The notes: a model not told the origin generated them from the letters alone. A stretch of 64,000 bases of DNA from Paraburkholderia sartisoli (GCF_900107685.1 NZ_FNRQ01000001.1:1302001-1366000); one strand, 5' to 3'. Numbered from the stretch's first letter, positions 38,297 to 48,164 are shown. Program-made: numbers and translations.

Positions 38297-39931
38297 ATGA
38301 GTCAAGCGATCGAAGTCAAGGTGCCGGACATCGGCGATTACAAGGACATTCCTGTGATCGAGGTGCTGGTGAAGGCGGGTGACACCGTCGAAAAAGAGCA
38401 GTCGCTCGTCACGCTGGAATCCGACAAGGCGACCATGGACGTGCCGAGTTCGGCCGCCGGCGTCGTGAAGGAAGTGAAGGTCAAGGTCGGCGACAACGTG
38501 TCGGAAGGCTCGCTGATCGTCGTGCTGGAAGGCGAGGCCGGCGGTGCGCAAGCAGCCGCTGCCCCCGCGCCGGCGAAGGAAGCGGCACCGGCAGCGGCCC
38601 CCGCTGCCGCGCCTGCCGCAGGCGGCGGCGTGCAGGAAGTGAAGGTTCCGGATATTGGCGATTACAAGGACATCCCTGTGATCGAAGTCGCGGTCAAGGT
38701 GGGCGATCGCGTCGAGAAGGAACAGTCGCTCGTCACGCTTGAATCCGACAAGGCGACGATGGATGTGCCGAGTTCGGCTGCCGGCGTCGTGAAGGAAGTG
38801 AAGGTCAAGGTCGGCGACAACGTGTCGGAAGGCTCGGTGATCGTGCTGCTCGAGACGGAAGGCGCGGCTCCCGCCGCGGCGCCGGCTGCAGCGGCGCCGA
38901 AGCGCGAAGTCGAAAAGCCGGCCGACGCGCCGCAGGCGCCCGCACCGGCGCCGGCTTCGCCGTCCGCGCTTGCCCAGGCTCCGCTGATCCCGGCGGGTGT
39001 CGGCGGTGTCCGCCCCAGCCACGCGTCGCCGTCCGTACGCAAGTTCGCACGCGAACTCGGCGTCGACGTGTCACGCGTGCCGGGTACGGGACCGAAAGGC
39101 CGTATCACGCAAGACGATGTCACCGCGTTCGTGAAGGGCGTCATGTCCGGTCAGCGTGCTGCGCCGGCGGGCGCGCCGGCCGCCGCGGGTGGTGGCGAGT
39201 TGAACCTGCTGCCGTGGCCGAAGGTCGACTTCGCGAAATTCGGTCCGGTCGATCCGAAGCCGCTGTCGCGCATCAAGAAGATTTCGGGTGCGAACCTGCA
39301 TCGCAACTGGGTCATGATTCCGCACGTCACGAACAACGACGAAGCGGATATCACCGAGCTCGAAGCGCTGCGCGTGCAGTTGAACAAGGAACACGAGAAG
39401 GCGGGCGTGAAGTTCACGATGCTCGCGTTCGTGATCAAGGCGGTCGTCTACGCGCTGAAGAAATTCCCGACGTTCAATGCGAGCTTCGATGGCGATAACC
39501 TCGTCTTCAAGCAGTATTACAACGTGGGTTTCGCCGCCGATACGCCGAATGGCCTGGTCGTGCCGGTGATCCGCGATGCCGACAAGAAAGGCCTCGTCGA
39601 GATCGCGAAGGAAATGGCCGAGATGTCGAAGGCCGCGCGCGAAGGCAAGCTGAAGCCGGACCAGATGCAGGGTGGCTGCTTCTCGATCTCGTCGCTTGGC
39701 GGCATTGGCGGCACGCATTTCACGCCGATCATCAACGCGCCCGAAGTCGCGATTCTCGGCTTGTCGCGCGGTGCGATGAAGCCGGTATGGGACGGGAAGC
39801 AGTTCGTTCCCCGCCTGACGTTGCCGCTGTCGCTGTCGTATGACCATCGCGTGATCGATGGCGCGGAAGCGGCCCGGTTCAACGCTTATCTCGCTGCGGT
39901 GCTTGCCGATTTCCGGCGTGTGATTCTTTGA
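38297..39931 (+). CDS. aceF: Pyruvate dehydrogenase E2 (dihydrolipoyllysine acetyltransferase)
   Basis: Core of the pyruvate dehydrogenase complex, 544 residues. Two lipoyl domains (about 1-80 and 112-190) each carry the lipoylated Lys in [12 protein letters not shown]. They are joined by Ala/Pro-rich swinging linkers. An E1/E3-binding domain follows ([20 protein letters not shown], about residue 240), then the catalytic acetyltransferase domain, which ends with [15 protein letters not shown] holding the active-site His and Asp. I chose ATG at 38297, nine bases after AGGAG. The two lipoyl domains are nearly identical in DNA sequence (see repeat). It starts 80 bases after aceE. Confidence 0.97.
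   Translation: MSQAIEVKVPDIGDYKDIPVIEVLVKAGDTVEKEQSLVTLESDKATMDVPSSAAGVVKEVKVKVGDNVSEGSLIVVLEGEAGGAQAAAAPAPAKEAAPAAAPAAAPAAGGGVQEVKVPDIGDYKDIPVIEVAVKVGDRVEKEQSLVTLESDKATMDVPSSAAGVVKEVKVKVGDNVSEGSVIVLLETEGAAPAAAPAAAAPKREVEKPADAPQAPAPAPASPSALAQAPLIPAGVGGVRPSHASPSVRKFARELGVDVSRVPGTGPKGRITQDDVTAFVKGVMSGQRAAPAGAPAAAGGGELNLLPWPKVDFAKFGPVDPKPLSRIKKISGANLHRNWVMIPHVTNNDEADITELEALRVQLNKEHEKAGVKFTMLAFVIKAVVYALKKFPTFNASFDGDNLVFKQYYNVGFAADTPNGLVVPVIRDADKKGLVEIAKEMAEMSKAAREGKLKPDQMQGGCFSISSLGGIGGTHFTPIINAPEVAILGLSRGAMKPVWDGKQFVPRLTLPLSLSYDHRVIDGAEAARFNAYLAAVLADFRRVIL
38321..38857 (+). repeat. Direct repeat encoding the two lipoyl domains of aceF
   Basis: Segments 38321-38533 and 38645-38857 are offset by exactly 324 bases and are nearly identical. 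The longest run, from the lipoylation site to GTGTCGGAAGGCTCG, differs at only a few third-codon positions, as expected from recent duplication or ongoing gene conversion. Confidence 0.85.
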
Positions 39932-40125
39932 TATCCGCGGGGCGTGGGTCATCTGATACAGGTGATTCACGTCTTCCGTCGAACCTGCTTTCGCGTCGGT
40001 CTGTCCGCGTCGCTTTCCGGCGGGCGGCAAAGGGTGTGTCACTTCTGCTTTCACGCCTTCCACACAGCTCGTTCGACGGATTTCGCTTTCCCGCATCACA
40101 CGGTCAATAAGAGAAGGGGACACTA

Positions 40126-41913
40126 ATGAGTCTCGTCGAAGTGAAGGTGCCGGACATCGGCGATTTCAAGGACGTCGATGTCATCGAAGTCAATATCAAG
40201 CCGGGCGACACCATCGAGGTCGAGCAGGCGCTCATGACGCTCGAATCGGACAAGGCGTCCATCGAGGTGCCGAGCGACACCGCCGGCACGGTCAAGGAAG
40301 TCAAGGTCAAGGCCGGTGACAAGGTCTCGCAGGGCACGGTCATCGCGATCGTCGAATCGGCAGGCGCCGGTGCCGGCGCGCCCAAAGCGGCCGCGAAAGA
40401 ACCTGAGAAAGCGCCCGCGCCGGCTGCTGCTGCGGCCGCGCCCGCGGAGGCGGCAAAACAGCCGGCCGCCGCGCCGCAAGCCGCAAGCTTCTCCGGCAGC
40501 GCCGACATCGAATGCGACATGCTCGTGCTCGGTTCAGGTCCTGGCGGTTATTCGGCCGCGTTCCGTTCGGCCGATCTCGGCATGAACACTGTGCTCGTCG
40601 AGCGCTATGCGACGCTCGGCGGCGTGTGTCTGAACGTCGGCTGTATTCCGTCGAAGGCGCTGCTGCACACCGCGCTCGTCATCGACGAAGCCGAGGCGCT
40701 CGGCTCGCACGGCATCACGTTCGGCAAGCCGCAGATCGATCTCGACAAGCTGCGCGACTTCAAGTCGGGCGTTGTCAAGAAGCTGACAGGCGGCCTTGCC
40801 GGCATGGCGAAGATGCGCAAGGTCGAGGTCGTGACCGGCACCGGCGCGTTCGTCGGGCCGAATCACATGGAAGTGCAGACCGAGGGCGGCAGGAAGGTCG
40901 TCAAGTTCAAGCAGGCGATCATCGCCGCGGGCTCGGAAGCGGTGAAGCTGCCGTTCATTCCCGAAGATCCGCGTGTGGTCGATTCGACCGGTGCGCTGGA
41001 GTTGCGCCAGATTCCGCAGCGCATGCTCGTGATCGGCGGCGGCATCATCGGTCTGGAAATGGCGACGGTGTACGCCACGCTCGGCGCGCAGATCGACGTC
41101 GTCGAAATGCTCGACGGCCTGATGGCGGGCGCCGACCGCGATCTCGTCAAGGTCTGGGAGAAGTACAACAGCAAGCGTTTCGCGAACGTCATGCTGAAGA
41201 CCCGAACGACGAACGCCGAAGCGAAGGCCGACGGCATCTACGTTTCATTCGAAGGCGAGAAGGCTCCGGCCGAAGCACAACGCTACGACCTCGTGCTGGT
41301 CGCCGTGGGCCGCAGCCCGAACGGCAAGAAGATCGGCGCGGACAAGGCGGGCGTCGCGGTGACCGATCGCGGCTTCATCAACGTCGACAAGCAGATGCGC
41401 ACGAACGTGCCGCACATTTTCGCGATCGGCGATATCGTCGGCCAGCCGATGCTCGCGCACAAGGCCGTACACGAGGCGCACGTCGCCGCCGAAGTGGCGC
41501 ATGGCGAGAAGGCGTACTTCGACGCGCTGCAGATTCCGTCGGTGGCCTACACCGATCCGGAAGTGGCGTGGGCCGGCAAGACGGAAGACCAGCTCAAGGC
41601 CGAAGGCATCAAGTACGGCAAGGCGGTGTTCCCGTGGGCCGCGTCGGGTCGCGCGATCGCCAACGGCCGCGACGAAGGCTTCACGAAGCTGCTCTTCGAC
41701 GAAGAGACGCATCGCGTGATCGGCGGCGGCATCGTCGGGCTGAACGCCGGCGACCTGATCAGCGAAGTGTGCCTCGCCGTTGAAATGGGCGCGGACGCGA
41801 CGGATATCGGCAAGACAATCCATCCGCACCCGACGCTCGGCGAGTCGATCGGCATGGCGGCTGAATTGTACGAAGGCGTCTGTACCGACCTGCCGCCGCA
41901 GAAAAAGAAGTAA
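40126..41913 (+). CDS. lpdA: Dihydrolipoyl dehydrogenase (E3) with N-terminal lipoyl domain
   Basis: Flavoprotein that reoxidises dihydrolipoamide with NAD+, 595 residues. Residues 1-80 are a lipoyl domain (lipoylated Lys in [11 protein letters not shown]), followed by an Ala/Pro linker to about 125. The E3 body then begins with the FAD dinucleotide fold ([14 protein letters not shown]), the redox disulfide [15 protein letters not shown], the NAD fold [15 protein letters not shown] and [15 protein letters not shown]. The C-terminal active-site His is in [10 protein letters not shown]. The fused lipoyl domain is known in Neisseria and Burkholderiales. AAGGGGA precedes the ATG. It lies 194 bases after aceF, and a strong terminator follows. 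Confidence 0.97.
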   Translation: MSLVEVKVPDIGDFKDVDVIEVNIKPGDTIEVEQALMTLESDKASIEVPSDTAGTVKEVKVKAGDKVSQGTVIAIVESAGAGAGAPKAAAKEPEKAPAPAAAAAAPAEAAKQPAAAPQAASFSGSADIECDMLVLGSGPGGYSAAFRSADLGMNTVLVERYATLGGVCLNVGCIPSKALLHTALVIDEAEALGSHGITFGKPQIDLDKLRDFKSGVVKKLTGGLAGMAKMRKVEVVTGTGAFVGPNHMEVQTEGGRKVVKFKQAIIAAGSEAVKLPFIPEDPRVVDSTGALELRQIPQRMLVIGGGIIGLEMATVYATLGAQIDVVEMLDGLMAGADRDLVKVWEKYNSKRFANVMLKTRTTNAEAKADGIYVSFEGEKAPAEAQRYDLVLVAVGRSPNGKKIGADKAGVAVTDRGFINVDKQMRTNVPHIFAIGDIVGQPMLAHKAVHEAHVAAEVAHGEKAYFDALQIPSVAYTDPEVAWAGKTEDQLKAEGIKYGKAVFPWAASGRAIANGRDEGFTKLLFDEETHRVIGGGIVGLNAGDLISEVCLAVEMGADATDIGKTIHPHPTLGESIGMAAELYEGVCTDLPPQKKK

Positions 41914-41939
41914 CGTTCCGCGCTTCGGTCGGATCAAGG

Positions 41940-41976
41940 AAAAACGGCGCGCCCTTTGCGGGGCGCGCCGTTTTTC
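41940..41976 (+). terminator. Intrinsic terminator of the aceE-aceF-lpdA operon
   Basis: AAAACGGCGCGCCC / GGGCGCGCCGTTTTT, a 12-13 base-pair stem with a T5 run, 27 bases after lpdA. Confidence 0.92.
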
Positions 41977-42181
41977 GTCTCAGCATGGGTTGCTACAAAA
42001 TCGACGCCCAAAAAAATCCCGGCGGTGGCCGGGGAAACGATACGTACTGTTCGAACGTATCGGAGCGTCGGGCCCGGCAGCTGCCGTGAGACACGGCGGG
42101 GGCTGCCCGGCGCTGTTGCGTGCTGTACCCGCTTGATGTGTTCGCGTGCGGTACTACAGGCTGCCGACGTCCAATAAAACC

Positions 42182-42757
42182 TTAGACGGTCGCCTTGCGG
42201 GTCGTGCGCGATGCCTGTGCCGCAGCTTGCGAGGCAGCCTTCGAAGCGGCCGTCGTGGCTGCGTTGAAGTTGCTTTCGGCGAGTTCGACGGCCTGCTTTG
42301 CAGCCTTGTGAACCGTTTCGTACGTCGTGTTGGCGGCGGTGATGGCCGACTTGATCACGGCGACGGCGGTTTCCGAACCAGCCGGTGCGTTCTTCGCGAC
42401 GTTTTCGACGAGCGATTGCACCTTGCGGTTCTGCTCTTCATATTGGGCTTCCGCGACGCGGGCGAATTCAGCTTGCGTAGCCGAGGCGATTTCATACACG
42501 TGACGGCCATACGACAGCGCCTTTTCGGCGACCGGCTGGGCGAGGCTGGCTTGCAGCGCGAGGAGTTCCTGCGCATCCTTCACCGACAGCGCGCGTTGTG
42601 CATTTTCCTGGCTTTCCGCGAGCGTCGACTTCACGACTTGCAGGTTCAGTTCGACGAGCTTTTCCACGCCTTCAAAAGCCTTGGCCGTCAGGCCGAACAG
42701 CGTTTCGAGGTTGGCCTTTTGGGCTGCGGCGAATTGCTCAGGGGTCAGCAGTGTCAT
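42182..42757 (-). CDS. phaP: Phasin family protein (PHA granule-associated)
   Basis: Protein of 191 residues coating polyhydroxyalkanoate granules. It begins [20 protein letters not shown] and continues with [20 protein letters not shown], the standard phasin_2 start; the rest is amphipathic helix with an Ala/Thr/Lys-rich tail ([20 protein letters not shown]). I chose ATG at 42757 because AGGAG lies six bases upstream. It is encoded alone, and the upstream region has two TGCGYCGCA-type elements that may bind the PHA regulator PhaR. Confidence 0.93.
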   Translation of the reverse strand: MTLLTPEQFAAAQKANLETLFGLTAKAFEGVEKLVELNLQVVKSTLAESQENAQRALSVKDAQELLALQASLAQPVAEKALSYGRHVYEIASATQAEFARVAEAQYEEQNRKVQSLVENVAKNAPAGSETAVAVIKSAITAANTTYETVHKAAKQAVELAESNFNAATTAASKAASQAAAQASRTTRKATV

Positions 42758-42857
42758 GTTTACGCTCCTGGAATGCGGCTCGTCTGGATGCGGACCGCGT
42801 TGGGTTAATAAGGGCAAGATAAGCGGCAAAAACTGTCGGTTCGCACTAGAAACAATC

Positions 42858-42933
42858 TTTTGTGCGTCGCAGCAATGGTTCCCATTTTAGGGAAGCTATC
42901 TCGAAAGTCAAGAGGTTTTTGTGCGCCGCACAA
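42858..42933 (-). promoter_or_regulatory. Two TTTTGTGCGYCGCA elements upstream of the phasin gene
   Basis: TTTTGTGCGTCGCAGCAA (42858-42875) and TTTTGTGCGCCGCACAA (42917-42933) share TTTTGTGCGYCGCA and are 59 bases apart. The second holds the perfect dyad TTGTGC-GCC-GCACAA. TGC-N3-GCA-type sites bind PhaR repressors of phasin genes; PhaR as the partner is inferred. Confidence 0.55.
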
Positions 42934-43430
42934 TGTCGATAAAATCTCGATAAAACAAAAGGTTATGAAGTGCCTATGACATTCGGATGAAGTGCCGGAA
43001 AAAACGGTTGCACTATTGCAGTGCGTCCTGGAATGATCGCATTCAGGCCCGTTGTGGCTCATCTACTGTCAGCAGGATCTGGCAAACGATGTCAAAATCC
43101 CTGACCTCGCGGTAAACCGGAAACTGTCACAGAACGTTAGACGACTAATGTGGTCGAATGCGGCAGCGGTTTTTCCGCAGCATGTGCTTAACAGCCATGC
43201 GGCGATGCGTGAAGGACCATTGGGGCCATTGCGGCTCGAAGCAGGACACATGGCGGAATCCAGCCGGGACGCTTGCGCCACGGCACCGCGCGGATCGTGT
43301 TTCTCCTCATCAAGCTTGCCGTGCAACTGCCGTTAAGCGGGTAAAGGGCATCGGTCCCATGCGCCGCTCATCAACAGACTGTCTGGCACGTCGATCGTTT
43401 TTATCGATCCGGCGCGCCATATTTATTGGC
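42934..43430. other. Long intergenic region without a supported gene
   Basis: About 500 bases between the phasin control region and the pbpG promoter. Base composition is less GC-rich and coding signals are poor. An open frame at 43052-43336 encodes no recognisable protein and lacks a ribosome binding site. A small RNA cannot be excluded, but I see no terminator to support one. Confidence 0.4.
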
Positions 43431-43475
43431 TTTCTACAATCGAACCTGACAAGCAGGTTTAAGGAGGGCCTTTAA

Positions 43476-43553
43476 GTGCTTAATATTGCTAATTTTTCGT
43501 GGTTTTACTACACTTGCGGACAACTCTTGCCGCTCCATACAGAACACCAATGA
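43476..43553 (+). CDS. Putative 25-residue leader peptide coupled to pbpG
   Basis: GTG start with an excellent AAGGAGG (43461-43467) eight bases upstream; the frame encodes VLNIANFSWFYYTCGQLLPL plus five residues. Its TGA (43551-43553) overlaps the pbpG ATG (43550), giving an ATGA junction typical of translational coupling, while pbpG itself lacks a Shine-Dalgarno. A small hairpin AACCTG/CAGGTT (43443-43459) precedes the ribosome binding site, and TACAAT at 43435-43440 could be the -10. Whether the peptide matters or only its translation is unknown. Confidence 0.45.
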   Translation: MLNIANFSWFYYTCGQLLPLHTEHQ

Positions 43554-44737
43554 AAACCGACCTGTTTTCGTCGCTCAAAGTGATCCACGGCGCGGCTGTC
43601 AGCACCGCTCTGTCGATGGCCGCCTCCCTGGTCTTCACTGCGGCGCTTGCTGTACCGGTCGACGCGTTCGCTGCGTCCGCCACCGCCACCGCTCACGCCA
43701 GTCCGGCGAAATCGGGCAAGTCCAGAAAATCTGCTTCGACGGCTGCAAAACCGTCGAAGGTCGCGAAGTCGTCGAAGGCTGTGAAGACGGTCGCGGCGAA
43801 AGGCGAGGATCGCGACACATCGCGCGTCACGTCGAAGAAGCATCGCGTTTCGTACTCGATGAACGGTCGCCGCCATCCGGGCGTGCGCCGGGTTGCTTTC
43901 GAACCGCGCCAGCCGAGCGCCGGCGAGGCGTTTGGCCTGCACGAAACGCCGGATGCGCTGATGCTGCGTTCGAGCGTCGCGTACGTAGTCGACCAGAATT
44001 CGTCCGAGCCGCTGTTCGACAAGAACTCGCGCGCCATCGTGCCGATCGCCTCGATTTCGAAGCTGATGACCGCGATGGTCGTGCTCGACTCGAAAGCGCC
44101 GATGACCGAGCCGATCGAAGTCACCGACGAAGATCGCGATTACGAGAAGAACACGGGCTCGCGCCTGAGCGTCGGCTCGGTGCTTTCGCGTGAAGACATG
44201 CTGCATATCGCGCTGATGGCGTCGGAAAACCGCGCGGCAGCGGCGCTCTCGCGCTACTACCCGGGCGGCCGTCCTGGCTTTCTCGCGGCGATGAACGCCA
44301 AGGCGAAGGCGCTCGGCATGAACGACACGCACTTCGAGAATTCGACCGGCCTCACGAGCCAGAACGTGTCGAGCGCGCGTGATCTCGTGAAGATGGTGAA
44401 CGCGGCGTACCAGTACCCGATGATCCGCCGCTTCTCGACCGATCGCAGCTACGAGGTGTTCACCGGCAAGCGGTCGATCGCGTACAACAGCACGAACGCG
44501 CTGGTGCGCAACCCAACGTGGGATATCGGCCTGCAGAAAACGGGCTTCATCAACGAAGCGGGCGAGTGCCTTGTGATGCAGGCCACGATCAACGGTCGTC
44601 CGGTGATCATGGTGCTGCTCGATTCGGCGGGCAAGTACTCGCGTTTCGCGGACGCGGCGCGTCTGCGCAAGTGGCTGGATAACGGTGGCGGCGACACGCA
44701 TATCACCAGCGCGGACAACGGCGGCTCGGGTACCTGA
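43550..44737 (+). CDS. pbpG: D-alanyl-D-alanine endopeptidase (PBP7-like)
   Basis: Periplasmic low-molecular-weight penicillin-binding protein that cleaves peptidoglycan cross-links, 395 residues. A signal region at about 15-42 ends near DAFAAS. It is followed by a Lys/Ser/Ala-rich segment (50-85) of low complexity, then the S11 peptidase domain. The three active-site motifs are S168-I-S-K171, S225-E-N and KTG (LQKTGFINEAGE). E. coli PbpG has about 310 residues; the extra length is the N-terminal Lys-rich part. The start is the ATG overlapping the leader ORF stop. A strong terminator follows. Confidence 0.93.
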   Translation: MKTDLFSSLKVIHGAAVSTALSMAASLVFTAALAVPVDAFAASATATAHASPAKSGKSRKSASTAAKPSKVAKSSKAVKTVAAKGEDRDTSRVTSKKHRVSYSMNGRRHPGVRRVAFEPRQPSAGEAFGLHETPDALMLRSSVAYVVDQNSSEPLFDKNSRAIVPIASISKLMTAMVVLDSKAPMTEPIEVTDEDRDYEKNTGSRLSVGSVLSREDMLHIALMASENRAAAALSRYYPGGRPGFLAAMNAKAKALGMNDTHFENSTGLTSQNVSSARDLVKMVNAAYQYPMIRRFSTDRSYEVFTGKRSIAYNSTNALVRNPTWDIGLQKTGFINEAGECLVMQATINGRPVIMVLLDSAGKYSRFADAARLRKWLDNGGGDTHITSADNGGSGT

Positions 44738-44770
44738 TCGCGTTGTTGGTGGCCTGTATTGGCCAGTTAT

Positions 44771-44800
44771 GCAAAAGCCCCGCATCTGCGGGGCTTTTGC
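44771..44800. terminator. Bidirectional intrinsic terminator between pbpG and the IclR gene
   Basis: GCAAAAGCCCCGC-ATCT-GCGGGGCTTTTGC, a perfect 13-base-pair stem between two convergent genes; A and T runs within the stem make it usable both ways. Confidence 0.88.
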
Positions 44801-44848
44801 ATTAGTGCTTCCTTTGTATACGCTGGAGCAGCTTCCGCGGACGCGGGG

Positions 44849-45658
44849 TCAGGCGGTCTTCTGGGCCGGTGCGCCACCCGGTTGCGGCTGCGGCCGGTAG
44901 CCGAGCGACGCCGAGATCGACAGCGCCGTCTGGCTCAGTTGTCCGAGCCAGGAGTCCTGCAGACGGTCGGCCGGAGCCGAGAGCGAAAGCCCGGCGACGA
45001 GATGCCCCGTGTCGTCGTAAATCCCCGCTGCGATACAGCGCACGCCGAGTTCGAGCTCTTCGTTGTCGCGGGCACAGGCCTGCTGGCGTACGTTGAGCAG
45101 TTCGCGCTCGAGCTTGGCCAGATCGGTGATGCTGTTCTGCGTATGGCCGGACAGGCCGGTGCGCGTCGCATAGGCGCGCACGCGGGTGGATTCGTCGGCG
45201 GCGAGGAAAAGCTTGCCGACCGAAGTCAGATGCAACGGCGCCCGGCCGCCGATCGCCCGCACCACCTGCATGCCCGAGCGTTCGGAATAGGCCCGTTCGA
45301 TATAGACGATTTCATCACCCTGGCGCACCGACAGATTCACGGTCTGCCCGGTCGAGCGGTGTAGTTCGCGCATCGGCGTCAGCGCGGCGTCGCGCACCGA
45401 CAGGCGTGCCTTCACCAGATTGCCGAGTTCCAGCAGACGCATGCCGAGCCGGTACGTGCCCGGGTCGGAACGGTCGACGAGACGGCACGTCACCATGTCG
45501 TTCAGGATACGGTGGGCAGTGGAAGGGTGGAGCTCGGTGCGTTGTGCGAGCTCTTTCAGGCTGACCGGGTCGCTATGCGCAGCAAGGGCGTCCAGCAGGC
45601 GCATCATGCGCTCGATCACCTGGATCGAAGTCTTGGGATCCGGGTTCTTGTCGCTCAT
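44849..45658 (-). CDS. IclR family transcriptional regulator
   Basis: Repressor or activator of 269 residues. The N-terminal winged helix (SIQVIERMMRLLDALAAHSD, then ELAQRTELHPSTAHRIL) is followed by the IclR ligand-binding domain with IVYIERAYSE, GRAPLHLTSVGKLFLA and ELGVRCIAAGIYDDTG, the last including the conserved Cys. It is divergent from lutA-lutB with 192 bases between, so control of that operon, perhaps by lactate or a related acid, is likely but inferred. Confidence 0.94.
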   Translation of the reverse strand: MSDKNPDPKTSIQVIERMMRLLDALAAHSDPVSLKELAQRTELHPSTAHRILNDMVTCRLVDRSDPGTYRLGMRLLELGNLVKARLSVRDAALTPMRELHRSTGQTVNLSVRQGDEIVYIERAYSERSGMQVVRAIGGRAPLHLTSVGKLFLAADESTRVRAYATRTGLSGHTQNSITDLAKLERELLNVRQQACARDNEELELGVRCIAAGIYDDTGHLVAGLSLSAPADRLQDSWLGQLSQTALSISASLGYRPQPQPGGAPAQKTA

Positions 45659-45850
45659 GAGGTGAAATCGGTTGACGCGTCAAACAGCGGAAAAACGATT
45701 GTATCTCGTATTGTGAAAGAAGCGAACGCCATTTGAGACAGACTGGAGGCCGGGTTCGAATTTCGGGTGATGCTTGTCCAGATGGCTGGCAGCGTTGGAT
45801 TTGCACGTCAGACAGCGGATAATCGGGGACGTTTTCCCGAAGGAGCCCCT

Positions 45851-46573
45851 ATGCGAGTCGGTTTGTTCGTCACGTGCCTGATCGACCTGATGCGTCCGGA
45901 GATCGGTTTTTCGGTTATCAAGCTGCTCGGACAGGCGGGTTTCGAGGTCGTGGTGCCGCCGGCGCAGACCTGCTGCGGGCAGCCCGCGTACAACTCGGGC
46001 GAGCGTCGCATCGCACGCGATCTCGCCGAAAAGACGCTGCGTGAATTCGAGCAGTTCGATTACATCGTCGTGCCGTCCGGGTCGTGCGGCGGCATGATCC
46101 GCGCGCATTACGGCGACCTGTTTCGCGACGATCCCGAGCTGATGGGCCGCTACGCGCGGCTCCAGCCGAAGGTGTTCGAGCTGACGGAGTTTCTTGCCGG
46201 CGTCGCGAACATCAAGCTGACGCCCGGCGAATTCGAAGGGCCCGTGACTTACCACGATTCCTGTTCCGGCCTGCGTGAACTCGGCGTCAAGGCGCAGCCG
46301 CGGGCACTCCTTGCCCAGGTCGGCGTGCCGGTCAACGAAATGAAGGACTGTGAGCACTGCTGCGGCTTCGGTGGCACGTTCGCCATCAAGTACGGCAACA
46401 TCTCCACGGCGATCGTCGACGAGAAATGCGCGAACATCCAGGCAAGCGGCACGCAGGCTGTCGTGCTCGGCGACCTTGGCTGCATGCTCAATATAGAAGG
46501 GCGTTTGCGTCGCACGGGCGACACGACCACGCGCGTGCTGCATATCGCGCAGGTGCTGGCCGGCGACGCCTGA
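45851..46573 (+). CDS. lutA: (Fe-S)-binding protein LutA/YkgE family
   Basis: Subunit of the L-lactate oxidation complex, 240 residues. It contains two CCG cysteine-rich domains: PAQTCCGQPAYNSGE and later DCEHCCGFGGTFAIK, with conserved Cys in TCLIDLMRP and YHDSCSGLRELG. Such domains bind iron-sulfur clusters or serve in electron transfer. I chose ATG at 45851 (MRVGLFVTC) because AAGGAGC lies seven bases upstream. lutB follows after 85 bases. Confidence 0.93.
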   Translation: MRVGLFVTCLIDLMRPEIGFSVIKLLGQAGFEVVVPPAQTCCGQPAYNSGERRIARDLAEKTLREFEQFDYIVVPSGSCGGMIRAHYGDLFRDDPELMGRYARLQPKVFELTEFLAGVANIKLTPGEFEGPVTYHDSCSGLRELGVKAQPRALLAQVGVPVNEMKDCEHCCGFGGTFAIKYGNISTAIVDEKCANIQASGTQAVVLGDLGCMLNIEGRLRRTGDTTTRVLHIAQVLAGDA

Positions 46574-46658
46574 TTGTCGCGTGTACCGGTCCGCAGTCCG
46601 CGGGGCCGGCGTCACGATCAGTTACACAAGCCGTTCATTTACCGGATTCAGGGGCGCC

Positions 46659-48071
46659 ATGCAGGTTCAATCGATGCAGTTCAAGGCGCGTGCCGGCCAG
46701 AAGCTCGCCGACCAGCGTCTGCAGCAGAATCTCACCAAACTCTCGACGAAATTCGTGTCGGCGCGGGCCGCTGCAATCACTGAGATCGATTTTCCGGCCA
46801 CACGCGAGGCACTGAAGGCGCGCCGCGATCGCGCGCTCGACACGCTCGACGTGTGGCTCGAGACGTTCGAGCGCGAGGCAACCCGTCGCGGCGTCACGGT
46901 CCTGTATGCCGAAACGACGCAGGCCGCCGCGCGCCTGATTGCCGATATCGCGCTCGAACACGGCGTGAAGAAGGTGATCAAGACGAAGTCGATGGTGACG
47001 GAGGAAATGCGCCTGAACGCCGTGCTTGGCGAAATGGGCGTGCAGTCGATCGAAACCGATCTTGGCGAATACATCCTGCAGATCAACGATCACGAGGCGC
47101 CGAGCCACATCATCGCGCCGGTTGTCCACAAGGACAAGGAAGAGATCGCGGACCTCTTTGCCCGTACGCACCAGCGGCCGCGCCTGACCGAAATTCCCGA
47201 CATGACCCGCGAGGCCCGCGAGGTGCTGCGTCCGCATTTCATGACCGCTGACATGGGCGTGACCGGCGGCAACTTCCTCGTGGCCGAAACGGGCTCGGTC
47301 GCGCTGGTGACGAACGAGGGTAACGAAGGCATGTGTACGGTCATGCCGCGCGTGCATGTCGCGGTGACCGGCATCGAAAAGATTCTGCCGACGCTGGAAG
47401 ACCTCGCTACGGCGATGCGTCTGTTGCCGCGCTCGGCGACGGGGCAGTCGACGTCGAATTATTTTTCCGTGCTGACCGGCCCGCGTGGCGCGGGTGATCA
47501 GGACGGTCCGGAGCATATGTACGTGGTGCTGGTCGACGGCGGCCGCACCGGGCTCATCGGTGGTGACTTTCAGGAGATGCTGCGGTGTATCCGTTGCGGC
47601 GCCTGCATGAATCACTGCCCGGTCTATCAGAAAGTCGGCGGCCACGCGTATGGATGGGTGTATCCGGGGCCGATGGGCTCAGTGCTCACGCCGGCCTACG
47701 TCGGCATCGACAAGGCGCTCGACCTGCCGCAAGCCGCCACGCTGTGCGGCGAATGCAACAGCGTCTGCCCGGTCGGCATCCCGCTGTCCGACCTGTTGCG
47801 CAAGCTTCGTGAAAAACAGACAGAGCGCCACCTGCGACCGTGGCAGGAGCGTGTCGGACTTGCCGTGTGGGGCTATTTCGCGCTTCATCCCGGGGCCTAT
47901 GCGCTGTTCACGAAACTCGCGGTACGCGTAATGGAAAGGATGGGCGGGAAGAAACGGATGATTGCCCGTCTGCCGCTCGGGTCCGGCTGGACCAATACGC
48001 GCGATATGCCCGCGCCCGTCGGACGCACGTTCCGCGAGCTGTACGCGGCGCAACGTACCCATATCGGCTGA
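46659..48071 (+). CDS. lutB: LutB/LldF iron-sulfur protein of L-lactate oxidation
   Basis: Protein of 470 residues. The N-terminal two thirds is a LUD domain (TVLYAETTQAAARLIADIA, VTGGNFLVAETGSVALVTN). Two 4Fe-4S motifs come next, CIRCGACMNHCPVY and CGECNSVCPVGIPL, with a C-terminal LutB region. It is the electron-transfer core of the LutABC lactate dehydrogenase. The ATG at 46659 (MQVQSMQF) is used; the ATG at 46674 is possible. A terminator follows directly, and no lutC is encoded next to it. Confidence 0.93.
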   Translation: MQVQSMQFKARAGQKLADQRLQQNLTKLSTKFVSARAAAITEIDFPATREALKARRDRALDTLDVWLETFEREATRRGVTVLYAETTQAAARLIADIALEHGVKKVIKTKSMVTEEMRLNAVLGEMGVQSIETDLGEYILQINDHEAPSHIIAPVVHKDKEEIADLFARTHQRPRLTEIPDMTREAREVLRPHFMTADMGVTGGNFLVAETGSVALVTNEGNEGMCTVMPRVHVAVTGIEKILPTLEDLATAMRLLPRSATGQSTSNYFSVLTGPRGAGDQDGPEHMYVVLVDGGRTGLIGGDFQEMLRCIRCGACMNHCPVYQKVGGHAYGWVYPGPMGSVLTPAYVGIDKALDLPQAATLCGECNSVCPVGIPLSDLLRKLREKQTERHLRPWQERVGLAVWGYFALHPGAYALFTKLAVRVMERMGGKKRMIARLPLGSGWTNTRDMPAPVGRTFRELYAAQRTHIG

Positions 48072-48096
48072 TCCGGCGCAACTGCCGGCACAGGTG

Positions 48097-48130
48097 AAAA
48101 CGGCGCGCCCCGTAAAGGACGCGCCGTTTT
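48097..48130 (+). terminator. Terminator after lutB
   Basis: AAAACGGCGC / GCGCCGTTTT stem with a T4 end, 26 bases after the lutB stop; also usable by the convergent lipoprotein gene. Confidence 0.82.
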
Positions 48131-48164
48131 CATTAGAGCGATCTGGCGGACGTCCGCGGAGCGC

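Noticed and set aside
43052..43336. 94-codon open frame in the phasin-pbpG gap
   Set aside because: No ribosome binding site, no recognisable sequence, and low-complexity Ser/Cys end.
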